Source: Diploptera punctata
Lineage: Eukaryota; Arthropoda; Insecta; Blattodea; Blaberidae
Length of the DNA: 64,000 nt
Assembly (NCBI GenBank): GCA_030220185.1
Contig: JASPKZ010007433.1
Span: 186,001-250,000, forward strand
Reading direction: 5' to 3'
In this document: one piece after another, positions 55,596 through 64,000 of the stretch
Numbering within the stretch: position 1 is the stretch's first letter
Layout: each line of letters starts with the position of its first letter
Position numbers and translations under genes: made by a program
Notes under the pieces: generated by a model
What the model saw: only the letters and a program-made list of their open reading frames with translations
Database searches by the model: none
What the model was told of the DNA's origin: nothing

Positions 55596-58500
55596 CTGTA
55601 ATCACAACTTGGTGCGGTTAATTGAGGGGGATGAACCTGTACTCCTGTGTGACACCATCACTATGAGAGAGGCCACTGAGCAAACTTCAACAGAAAACTA
55701 AGAAGATAGTTCGATTAAAATAAAATGAGACGTACATAATACACTCTTCACAGCACAGGATCGGTTGCTCATCTCTGCAGTCATACTTTCGTCTGTTGAA
55801 TTTGTCTTCAGAAGTGCCAGAAAGTCAAAATTAGGACATGTCACAAATAATGAAATTAGAAACATAATGGAAGCAGAAGAAAGCATAATTGAAAGAATTG
55901 AGGAGAAGGAATTAAAATGGTTAGAACATATTTTAAGAATGGTAGATGAGCGATGGCCAAAGCAACTATATGAATGGCATCCGATCAGAAGGAGGAAGAG
56001 AGGGAGACCGAATTAACATGGAAGGAAAACATGAGGACATTAATGCAACCAAGAGGGCTATACATTGAAGATGCCCAAGATCGTAGGCTTTGGTGGTTTG
56101 GCACAGGGATAATCCCTGGTTTGGCACGGGAAGACGGCAGCAGCTGTAAAAACCCGAAGATAGATAGAGACCATTGTCTTCTAAACTGCCATCTAGTGTT
56201 GATTTGATGAACTTTGAAAACAAAGCACGCTCGCCGACAATTTCAATTGTTTTTATTCAGGATGGTTTCTGTTATTTGCACAGCTATCCTCAACCAAAAT
56301 ATACAATTTTTTTCTTCCACACTTCCCGATCTTGCGTGTCTGCTTCTGTTCTATTTCTCTTCTTCATATTGTCTTGAATCCCCTTTATTCACGTTGGCTT
56401 TGGTCTAGCACGTTTACCTTTTCCAGGAGGTACCCATTTTAATGCTTCTTTGTTCCATGGATCTAAATTTGTTCTTCTGAATGTATACATTTTCCAAAAC
56501 TGTTAATTCCAAAGACTTGGCCAAATGTTTCAACAGTTTCAATAACTATTTTTCAATTGTATGATTCTATAGCATTTTGAAACGGTTCAGAGAAGCCTTA
56601 GAATTAACAGTTTGGGAAAATATGTACGTTCACAAGAACAAATTTAGATCCATGAATTTTGAAATTCCCAGTGAACAAGATTTAATCTCAAAGTTCATCA
56701 AATCAACACTAGATGGCAGTTTAGAAGACGATGGCGAAGGTAAAAATTCAACAGTCGGAAGATAGAGATGGTGCAGCCCATTGTTGAATCATAGTGTATA
56801 GCAGTATTTTAATATCATATTAAATATGAAAGTTAAGTTGATAATTTTATATTCTTTTAATATTTAAATATAATTTAAATAAAGAAAAACATCTAAATAA
56901 TTAATTGTTGTTTATTGTTGAATAAAAATGTCTCAATAACAATTAAAGAAATTGTATTATATAAGTCTTTCTAAATAATGCTTTTAAAATTGTGTCTTAA
57001 GTCATTGTTGTCTGAAATATAAAGCTTTCTGTTATAACTGTAATAGAAACACCTGCTTAACTTAATATTTTTAAATAAAAGTATACTAAATTCTGATTGG
57101 ATGGTAAAAACAATTAACTTTTTGATTTAAGCAATCAAATTTAAACATGGTATTTAATGGACCTTTAACCAATAGAATTTAAATTAAAATCATGTGATGT
57201 AATAATGTTCTTTAATATTATAACAGAATTACTCTAGCAGTCAGCATATAACTTTCAACAAAGATAGAACTAAATAGAGCTCTCTTGATAAAATGTGATA
57301 TTTAATACAAAAAGAATAGTTGACTCAAGAAAAGAAAATAATTTAATTTTAATTGACGGTGAAGAATAATTCCACTTAAATATACTTAATCTGCTGGGAA
57401 CCTACAAAGTTAATAAATGTGGAATTATTTCTACAAGAAACAGTTATCAATGATCTTATGATTGTGAAGTGTTTTCCCATCCTGTGTACCAATTTCGACC
57501 CTGAGAAAGGAATCCAGCTCTACCGGAAAATCAAACCCAATCAGAACCAGTAATTCTGATTTATTATTTTGGACAAATACTTCTTCAAATTGTCGCCACA
57601 ACAAGGGGCGGAATTCGATACTGCTTCAAGTGTCTCCTTTGTTAGGAGATTTATCTAGCCTGGTGGAGTTAAGACCACGTGGCCTTCTCTTCCACTCACC
57701 AGGATAAACATATGTTACATTTAAATACAATAATAGTACGTACTAAACAATTAATGTTGTGTCAAACTGAACAATAATGAAAATAATGTCTAATAATACA
57801 ATAAAATTAAATACAATTAAAATTAAACTAATGGAAGAATGTATACACAAAGGAATAACAGCTCGAATCTACTATATGTAAAAAGAGAAGAAAAGAAATA
57901 CAAAGAAAGTAATAAACTATAATGAATTAATCTATCGCTTATTATACAAGGCATTAGGTAAATATATTAACCTATCTTAAAATCATTTTTATTAAACAAT
58001 GAAAAAACAAATGACTAACTATTAAAAAGTAATAATAGTGAGTTGTTTCTGTTAATAATTTTATTTTCAATTTGTTTCTGGAAGATAGTCTCTGACATAG
58101 GGTGGAAGGGAGTTAATAGGCCAAGTTCATTTTAGTTACCTTCTTTGTCCGAAGATGTGGCATGCGGTCGGTGCACCGACTCAATGAGACATCTAGCAGG
58201 CATCTAAGGTATTACTAGGATGTTTGAGATCCGTAAATTTTGCCCAGATGCCTTTTCATTCAGGCTTAAGGATCTTTTACAAGTCTGGAAATGTTCAAAC
58301 TCGGGAACCACGGCTTAAAGTCCCTCCCGGAGGACTTGCTGGATTTTTCCATCATAAAAATCCACCGAGTATGAACCCGGGACCGGAGGCAAGAAGCATA
58401 ACCACTGTCCACCGCGGCCGAAGAGATGGTGAACAACTCATTTTAATTTAGGTAATTCTACCACCTCATAATGTTAATTCCCTTCACAAGTTTTTATGAA

Positions 58501-61500
58501 TTAACATAGTTGCTTACTAGATGATGTCTCATTGAATCACATGCCAGTCACTGACATCTATAGGTAAATAAATTAGCTTTGTTAAAAAAACTCCCCGATA
58601 GGAGGCACCCATGTCTCAATCCATCAATAGTAATTCTGCTATGCTTTGCAGCTCTACTAGGGAATTATAGGAGTGGTAGCTTCCCATTGCTTTCCACACC
58701 GGTAATGGATGATGATGATGATAATGATAAGGATGATGATGATGACCGGATGATTTACGGGGACCGTTGAGCCCTAAGCTTCTTGACATTTGAAGGATCT
58801 AGTGAGAGAGGGAGCTATGCCACTTTGAGAAGAAATGGAAATAAATTGGGTTTTATAAAGCATTGTATTACAATATTTGTACAATAACGGGATGACTCTT
58901 TTCTTCTTAACTTACTGTAATGTAAACTATAGGCCTACAAAGGAAAAATTAAATAGCACTGATTATTTCCATTTCTTCTCAAAGTGACATAGCTCCCTCT
59001 CTCACTAGACCCCTCATTTGTCTTACAGGTGAGGAAAAAACCCGAAAAAACCTGGCCCAGGAGCCTGTTCCGACCGGGTATAGAACCCGGGCCGCTGCGT
59101 GACAAGGCATCACGCTACCTCGAAACCACAGGGGTGCCTCAATCAGAGAAAAATAAGAATCTGACTAGAAAACTATGTGGGAACACTTGTTTGATAGATT
59201 CTTGTAAGGTTGTATGAATTACGGAAATTTGTCAATAAAATTTGGGGAAGTATTTGCAATATGCTTAGAGAATGAGAAGAATTTACAACAAACATTTGCT
59301 CCTCCTACAGTTTCATTGTTGTGGAAACAAAAAAAGTGAATTTCTAAAAAAAATGGAGGTCATCCTTTTCTTCAAATGATCTTCCATTGATACTACAACT
59401 TACCCCATTGCGACAATTTCTCTGTACGGGGAGTGTTTGTTGATGGTGACCCAGGGGTCAGGGATCTCGATGAGGAAGTTCATGGTCTGCAGGTTGCACT
59501 TCTCGTCCTCTGTGTACGTGTCAGAGATGATCTTGTAACCAGCAGCCTGTTCCAAGTGGAATGCAAACAGTCCTCTCCTCACCCTGTCCAGCCCTTCCGC
59601 CATGCTGTAGAACCTCTCCGGGCCTCCGGGAGGACTAATCCTCTGCGTGTAGATCGCCTTTCTCACCGAGTCTGATACATTCTGCAACAGAATCCGCCAT
59701 GCTGTAGAACTGCTCCGGAAGGACAGATTCTCTGCTGTTCTCACCGAATGGACATCTTAATGTATTGTGACGCATTGAAATAGTAACGCTTGATTTGTGC
59801 GGGCGACGGCTTGGGGTTAGGATCTCATATTGTTTACAGAATGGAAAAATCGCGAGTTGAAAAACCAGTGCAGAAATTTCGATATTCGTCTGGACCTCCA
59901 TGGTAGAATATTATCTACATATGTATCGTTCTTGTCCAGTAGCTTCGATTCCCGAAGCTTCCGATCTAGAACGATTTCGACTAATGACTGAGAAAGTTTC
60001 TTCCCCGGCTTATATGAACTGTTGCCAGGGTCGGGAGTCAGTCAATTGTGTTGTGACAGCGATAGAGCGAACTGAGATAAGAAGAAACTGTGGCAAGTGA
60101 AATATTCAGTGACTGGAAATAATTTTGCTAGAAATAAACTGCAAAACAAGATTAGTTATTCGAGAATATTGTTAGTGAAGTGTCACTGAAAGTTTTCGTG
60201 AACCAAATCAAGTTACTGTGAAATTTTACCTCGACATGTGTCATGTTTATTAAAGAGAAAGCAAGACGAGAACGACCCTCCGGTATAAAATCATATCGCG
60301 TTACCTTCTTAAATGTTGCTATGAACGGATCCCGCTAATGAAATCCCATCCCAGCTGAGGAAAACCTACTCGAGGCAATTCCTTTGATTTCATATAATAA
60401 TAATCATCATCTTCACTTCAAGGTTTAGTCGATTCGCCTGTTCCGAATCACAATGATTCCTTCCATCTCTCCCTAGGTCTTCCTACATCCCTTAATCCCT
60501 TTGGTGTATGATAATATGTTATCTTGGGCAATCTTGTTCCTCTGAACATGCTGTTCCCAGCCGACGCGGTGTTGTTGAATTATATATATATATATATATA
60601 TACATATATTTCTAATTCAGCTAATGACAAATGAAGGAAATTTTGAGAAAGTGGCTGAATTCAAATACCTAGGAACAATTATCACAAATAGGAATGAGAT
60701 GCACAAAGAAATTAAACATAGGCTCAATTCTGGAAATGCATGCTATTATGCATTACAGAGACTCTTGATGTCCAAACTCCTTTCAAAAAACGTTAAGCTG
60801 AAAATATATAAAACTATTATTCTACCAGTTATATTATATGGATGTGAAACATGGACTCTTACTTTAAGGGAGGAAAGGAGATTACAAGTATTTGAGAATA
60901 AAGTTCTTAGGACAATTTTTGGACCAAAGAGAGATGAACGGACAGGTGAATGGAGAAGACTACACAACAATGAACTACATAGTCTTTATAGGAAACCAGA
61001 TATAATAAGAACAGTTAAGTCTCATAGACTGTGATGGGCAGGACATGTGGCACAAAAGGGAATGAAATATGTGCATGGAAGCTTCTTGTAGGATAACCAG
61101 AGGGAAAACGCCCAGTTGGTAGACCAAGAATGAGGTGGGAGAATAACATTAACTATGATTTGAGGGAAGTATATTATACAGGGAATGATTGGAAAGCATT
61201 AGCTCTGCATAGGGATGTATGGAGAGCTTATGTCCGCGCGGCCATGAACCTATAATAACAATAATAATAACAATAATAACAATAACAACAAATAATAATA
61301 AAATAAAAGCAATAAATAACAACAATAATAACAATAATAATAACAACAATAATAACAACAATAATAACAATAATAATAACAATAATAACAATAATAATAA
61401 TAAATAGCAATAATAACAGTAACAATACCTTCATGTACTGACGGTTGTACGTGATATCGTGAGCTCCGAGGGTGAGTCCACTCTCCAGGAGGTCGGTGAG

Positions 61501-63403
61501 GCTACGTATGGAGGTGGTTGTGGACTGCAGCAGCGCCACGACGTACGCAGAATACGACGTGTACAGAAATATAACTATTACAAACAGAAATATCATTGTG
61601 ATTCTGCCGGGGATGCCTTTTCCATCTATCTGACTACCTGAAAACAATAATATTTGTAATTAAAATATAAAATTATGGAATATTCATCTGAAAGGTCGGC
61701 AGGATTCAAAACTGGTGTTTCACTTAAGATCTGGTAGAGGGGGTTACATGTATTGGGTTCGTTTTCGTTTATCAGATTGTCGTTGTTGTGAGCTGCTTTC
61801 ATGATTTCCATCTCTTCGAGTACGTTTATCTTCGCTGGATTATTTTCTTTGTGCATTACTGTTAGGGTGTTTTTCAATATTTAACATGCGATGTCCTTCA
61901 TGGATAACGTGTTTTGCATAGCAACAACGACCATTTGATAAACGAAAACGAACCCAATACATGTAACCCCCTCTACCAGATCTTCGGTGAAACCTGCTGA
62001 TGATGGGACAAGTCCCGAAAGCGCTACAGTTAAATAACTAATTAAGTTGAGGAGACGGACCTTTCAGGTGAATATTCCATAATTTTATATTTATAATTTT
62101 GAATAATACCTCAACGGAACACATCATGAATCTTATAAAAGTTAATAATAATTGTGTCAGACCAGTCAATACACAAAATTAACCTTCCGTTATGTGACGC
62201 TAGTAACAATGCAAATGGGGTAACTGCAATGATTAATATTTTGTTTTTATTACTTTTGTGTAATTTGTTTTGCGTCAACGTTCGTCTGTCAACTGTTACT
62301 GTAAAACATTTCAAGATGGAAGTAATACTCGTACGTTTGTTGTCTTTGAGGCGATCAAACTATCACTTCTTGCCCTGACATATGTAGGGAAATAAACGTA
62401 ATCTAAGTAAGCTTGGGTATCCCGCGCGGTATAATGCATGATACCTACGTATGGGACCCTTTAACTTGTCGTGGTGGAGTGGCTTGCGTGCTTAAATGAT
62501 CCTGAGAGCTATGCCGGCGGTAGCATTGCTGCCGATAGGGTTACCCATGCCGGACTGGTCGAAGGTGATAAGCCAGATGAAAAAAGTACCTTGGACGAAA
62601 GAGTGACGATATTTTGCCGTAAAAATACAACCGTCAAGAATGCGGACATGGGTTCAACTGGGGTAAAATTTTCGAAGGTCAAATAGTCCCCCATTGGGTT
62701 CTCCGGGCGGGTACTACTTCAGGGAACCCATGCCAAAGGCTCCACAGACAGGTGAAAGGAGAAGACTACATAACAATGAACTACATTGTCTTTATAGGAA
62801 GCCAGATATAATAAGAACCGTTAAGTCCCGTAGACTGCGATGGGCAGGACATGTTGCACGTATATGGAATGAAAGACTTGCATGGAAGCTTCTTGTAGGA
62901 AAGCCAGAGGGAAAACGCCCAGTTGGTAGACCAATAATGAGGTGGGAGAATAACATTAAATATGATTTGAATGAAGTAGATTATACAGGGAATGATTGGA
63001 AAGCATTAGCTCAGGATAGGGATGAATGGAGAGCTTATGCCCGCGCAGCCATGAACCTACGGGTTCGATAGTGCCAGTGAGTAAGTAAGTAACCGTAAAG
63101 CAACAGAACTTTGACTTAGTTGACGCACTTGGTGCGTGACATCCATAAGGAGCCGAGCATCGTTCAGAATTATCAAAGTTTGTCTAGGCCGCACCTTGCT
63201 GACACACGACCCCCACTGAGAGGAGCAACACGTCGCTCCAGCTGACAGGTCTCATTCTGTTCTCCCATTTGAGCGCGTGGAACAGCACGAACCCAATGAC
63301 AGCTATGAGAGCAGCGCTGCCAACCCACACAGCGCGGCTGAACGGTAGCGTAAAGATGTTCTGCACGAAAGACAGCGGCGGTTGTCGGAAGATAAACTTC
63401 ACC
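55343..63403 (-). CDS. Ir75: Ionotropic receptor, IR75 type, copy 2 (C-terminal four exons; continues off window)
   Basis: Four minus-strand exons encode the C-terminal half of a second receptor with the same phases as copy 1: 63195-63403 (M1 and pore), 61429-61637 (M3), 59404-59681 (S2 lobe) and 55343-55595 (M4, stop). Exons 7 and 8 have the same lengths (209 and 278 nt) as in copy 1; exon 6 is 33 nt shorter; the last is 30 nt longer, giving a longer basic tail. Key strings: FIFRQPPLSFVQNIFTLPF, VCQQ, FLYTSYSAYVVALLQS, VRKAIYTQRISPPGG, GLFAFHLEQAAGYKIISDTY, NFVSVGIIDCY. No stop or frameshift is seen, so it appears functional. The upstream exons should lie beyond 64000. Same orientation as copy 1, so a tandem duplication. 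Confidence 0.92.
55795..56115 (+). mobile_element. Non-LTR retrotransposon tail, family 9
   Basis: Patches encode LGHVTNNEIRNIMEAEESI, ELKWLEHILRM and WHPIRRRKRGRPN, the C-terminal end of an RTE-like protein. In the last intron of IR75 copy 2, antisense to it. Confidence 0.75.
56175..56735. repeat. Interrupted large palindrome containing a family 3 fragment
   Basis: 56175-56219 is the reverse complement of 56690-56735 (shared AAGTTCATCAAATCAACACT), and 56450-56535 of 56580-56665 (shared GAACAAATTTAGATCCATG). The left arm is broken between its two pieces by a minus-strand family 3 fragment at 56240-56465 encoding PPGKGK..RPKPT; the right arm is continuous. The centre is about 56558. Confidence 0.75.
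56736..58114. other. AT-rich intronic spacer of IR75 copy 2
   Basis: Very AT-rich. A short dispersed piece with GGAGTTAAGACCACGTGGCC lies at 57663-57720, resembling 16500-16560 and 55245-55275. No gene seen. Confidence 0.5.
58115..58205 (-). mobile_element. Repeat family D, fragment (copy 3)
   Basis: Matches the body of 35303-35420 (CAAGTTCATTTTAGTTACCT and CACCGACTCAATGAGACATC). Confidence 0.65.
58222..58430 (-). mobile_element. tRNA-derived SINE, family F
   Basis: Minus strand head: GGCCGCGGTGGACAGTGG (A box) and CCCGGGTTCATACTCGG (B box); body with AGTCCTCCGGGAGGGACTTT. A headless copy is at 51750. Confidence 0.8.
58590..59140 (-). mobile_element. SINE family A, split by a MITE
   Basis: The head with tRNA-like boxes lies at 59060-59140 and the tail with GGAATTATAGGAGTGGTAGC at 58600-58790. 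The two parts would be continuous at CATTTG, where a 222-bp element is inserted. Confidence 0.87.
58793..59014. mobile_element. 222-bp MITE nested in a SINE
   Basis: Terminal inverted repeats of about 53 bp with about 4 mismatches (shared TCTAGTGAGAGAGGGAGCTA and CACTTTGAGAAGAAATGGAA). Flanked by a 6-bp direct repeat CATTTG (58787-58792 and 59015-59020). No coding capacity. Superfamily unassigned; the duplication length does not settle it. Confidence 0.88.
59404..59681 (-). CDS. Ir75: IR75 copy 2, S2 exon
   Basis: 278 nt, acceptor GTTGCAG, donor GTAAGT, ends in phase 2. S2 lobe with SPPGGPERFYSMAEGLDRVR and DEKCNLQTMNFLIEI. Part of its sequence is duplicated just upstream of the acceptor (59693-59745). 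Confidence 0.93.
59693..59745 (-). repeat. Partial duplication of the IR75 copy 2 S2 exon at its acceptor
   Basis: TCCGCCATGCTGTAGAAC and a downstream TTCTCACCGA repeat parts of the exon at 59595-59670 about 98 bp away, with internal gaps. It sits immediately upstream of the acceptor and is outside the predicted coding sequence. Confidence 0.65.
60375..60545 (-). mobile_element. Family 8 retrotransposon tail fragment
   Basis: Reverse complement of a segment like 46185-46320: TTACCAAAA-like stretch, then a basic GLRDVGRPRERW patch. Confidence 0.6.
60580..60603. repeat. (TA)n microsatellite at a family 1 5' junction
   Basis: TA run immediately before a family 1 copy, as at 33066-33103. Confidence 0.85.
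60612..61254 (+). mobile_element. RTE-like tail, family 1 (copy 11)
   Basis: 5'-truncated copy. A 136-codon frame (60624-61034) covers thumb and C-terminal part, then stops and frameshifts. It loses the last few bases of the usual end (stops at ATGAACCT) and runs into an AAC/AAT microsatellite. In an intron of IR75 copy 2, antisense. Confidence 0.9.
61255..61425. repeat. (AAC/AAT)n microsatellite abutting a splice donor
   Basis: About 170 bp of AATAAC/AATAAT units ending a few bases from the donor of the IR75 copy 2 M3 exon. Confidence 0.93.
61429..61637 (-). CDS. Ir75: IR75 copy 2, M3 exon
   Basis: 209 nt, acceptor TTTTCAG, donor GTATTG, phase 0 at end. M3 with FLYTSYSAYVVALLQS and LLESGLTLGAHDITYNRQYM. 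The intron begins with an AAC/AAT microsatellite within 10 bp of the donor. Confidence 0.93.
61660..62095. mobile_element. Two inverted Penelope-like retroelement 3' ends
   Basis: The minus-strand frame from 61877 encodes MHKENNPAKINVLEEMEIMK and NPLYQILSE, resembling the C-terminus of the Penelope GIY-YIG endonuclease. The plus strand from about 61930 repeats the same coding end (a shared GGTAGAGGGGGTTACATG segment, reverse-complemented). Both halves end with the same TGAATATTCCATAATTTTAT. The result is two 5'-truncated copies facing away from each other, in the intron between M1 and M3 exons of IR75 copy 2. Family assignment is from memory of the motif style. Confidence 0.65.
61991..62031 (+). 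ncRNA. Hammerhead-ribozyme-like core of Penelope-like element
   Basis: CTGATGA (61997-62003), stem II GGGAC/GTCCC (62005-62009, 62012-62016, loop AA), GAAA (62017-62020), then GCGCT and A (62021-62026), giving a self-complementary minimal stem III like the one known from Penelope-like elements; cleavage would fall after 62026. Stem I is short (CTG at 61994-61996 with CAG at 62027-62029). One extra U (62004) precedes stem II, so activity is uncertain. Confidence 0.6.
62463..63090 (+). mobile_element. Internally deleted RTE-like element (5' UTR joined to 3' end), family 1
   Basis: The left part starts CTTGTCGTGGTGGAGTGGCT, the style of RTE 5' untranslated regions, and continues to about 62745. 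It is joined directly to the family 1 tail at ACAGACAGGTGAA-like sequence (62750). A 125-codon frame (62694-63071) runs across the junction. End signature GATAGTGCCAGTGAG plus a (TAAG)n tail. Endonuclease and RT are missing. Confidence 0.75.
63195..63403 (-). CDS. Ir75: IR75 copy 2, exon with M1 and pore
   Basis: 209 nt, acceptor GTTACAG, donor GTGCGG, ends in phase 1. Has PPLSFVQNIFTLPFSRAVW, M1, a short loop and SDVLLLSVGVVCQQ. Confidence 0.92.
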
Positions 63404-63479
63404 CTGTAACAATCATAATACAGCATTTCACATAAAAAGTACATAAAATAATAAATAATATTATCAGTCATCAATTATA

Positions 63480-64000
63480 CAGAAGTCAGTGGATGATTTA
63501 CAAAGAGCCATTTACATGTTGAATCAATTAGGACTCTATTATAATCTTAGTGTCTCAACTTCAAAAACTTAAATTATGGCTTTTCAGGGCAAAGTGCCAG
63601 TCAGAGCAAAAATAGTAAACAATAATGAAATAATAGAACAGATAGCACACTTTAACTATCTTGGTTCAAATATAACATACAGCTATGATTGGGATATACA
63701 CAATAAATTAAACCGATATCAAATGATGTGTGGCACAATAAGAAGAACCCTCCGAAAGACTCGAAGAGAAACTCAGCTCAGGTTTTATAAAATTATGGCT
63801 GTTCCTGTTCTTTTGTATGGATCTGAATCTTGGGTACTTACAAAAAAAGATATCTCACACATTCAAGCCACTGAAATGAATTTTTTAAGATTCGTAAAAG
63901 GATGTACACGCATGGATAGATTACACAATGAATCAATAAGAAATGAACTGGAGATATTTTCAATACTCGATAAACTAGACGAGCACAAATACCAATGGAA
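63480..64000 (+). mobile_element. Family 6 non-LTR retrotransposon, continues off window
   Basis: Patches encode SVDDLQRAIYMLNQLGLYYN, AFQGKVPVRAKIVNNNEIIE, FNYLGSNITYSYDWDIHNKL and VLLYGSESWVLTKKDISHIQ. One stop falls just before the AFQGK segment; the rest is open to the edge. Related to the fragment at 34310-35150. Confidence 0.85.

Noticed and set aside
61149..61407. Poly-Leu and poly-Asn reading frames
   Set aside because: They are translations of the AAC/AAT microsatellite, not genes.

Overview
This is a stretch of insect nuclear DNA: intron-containing chemoreceptor exons, GT-AG splice sites, tRNA-derived SINEs, many dead non-LTR retrotransposon tails, a large satellite array and simple repeats. 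The protein signature of the commonest retrotransposon tail resembles material I associate with cockroach (Periplaneta americana) gene predictions; that species call is memory-based inference and was not checked.

Layout. Positions 1-6.66 kb hold a minus-strand Ty3/gypsy (errantivirus-like) element with LTR, leader, gag, a badly frameshifted pol, and an env frame that stays open to the window edge. Positions 6.7-18.1 kb are a graveyard of RTE-like non-LTR copies and SINEs, including a 2.2-kb copy inserted into an older element with an 11-bp target duplication, and a complete SINE with a perfect 13-bp duplication. Positions 18.14-29.99 kb are one uninterrupted satellite array of about 82 units with a 144-bp period, in sequence-variant blocks. 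Positions 30-34 kb hold more SINEs and a 333-codon reverse-transcriptase frame.

The cellular genes are two tandem minus-strand ionotropic receptors of the IR75 type. Copy 1 (34.0-50.5 kb) can be modelled from signal peptide to stop as nine exons whose splice phases all agree: 1860 nt, 619 codons plus stop. Copy 2 (55.3 kb to beyond the right edge) shows its last four exons with the same phases and nearly the same exon lengths. These receptors form ligand-gated cation channels in olfactory neurons; Drosophila IR75 members detect acids. The introns are filled with transposon fragments.

Most notable: a 104-bp tandem duplication (six units) spanning the exon 2 / intron 2 boundary of copy 1, which presents six splice donors in series; a Penelope-like fragment with a hammerhead-ribozyme-like core near 62.0 kb; the open env frame next to a decayed pol; a 222-bp MITE nested inside a SINE; and a second, diverged satellite with a period near 140 bp between the two receptor genes.
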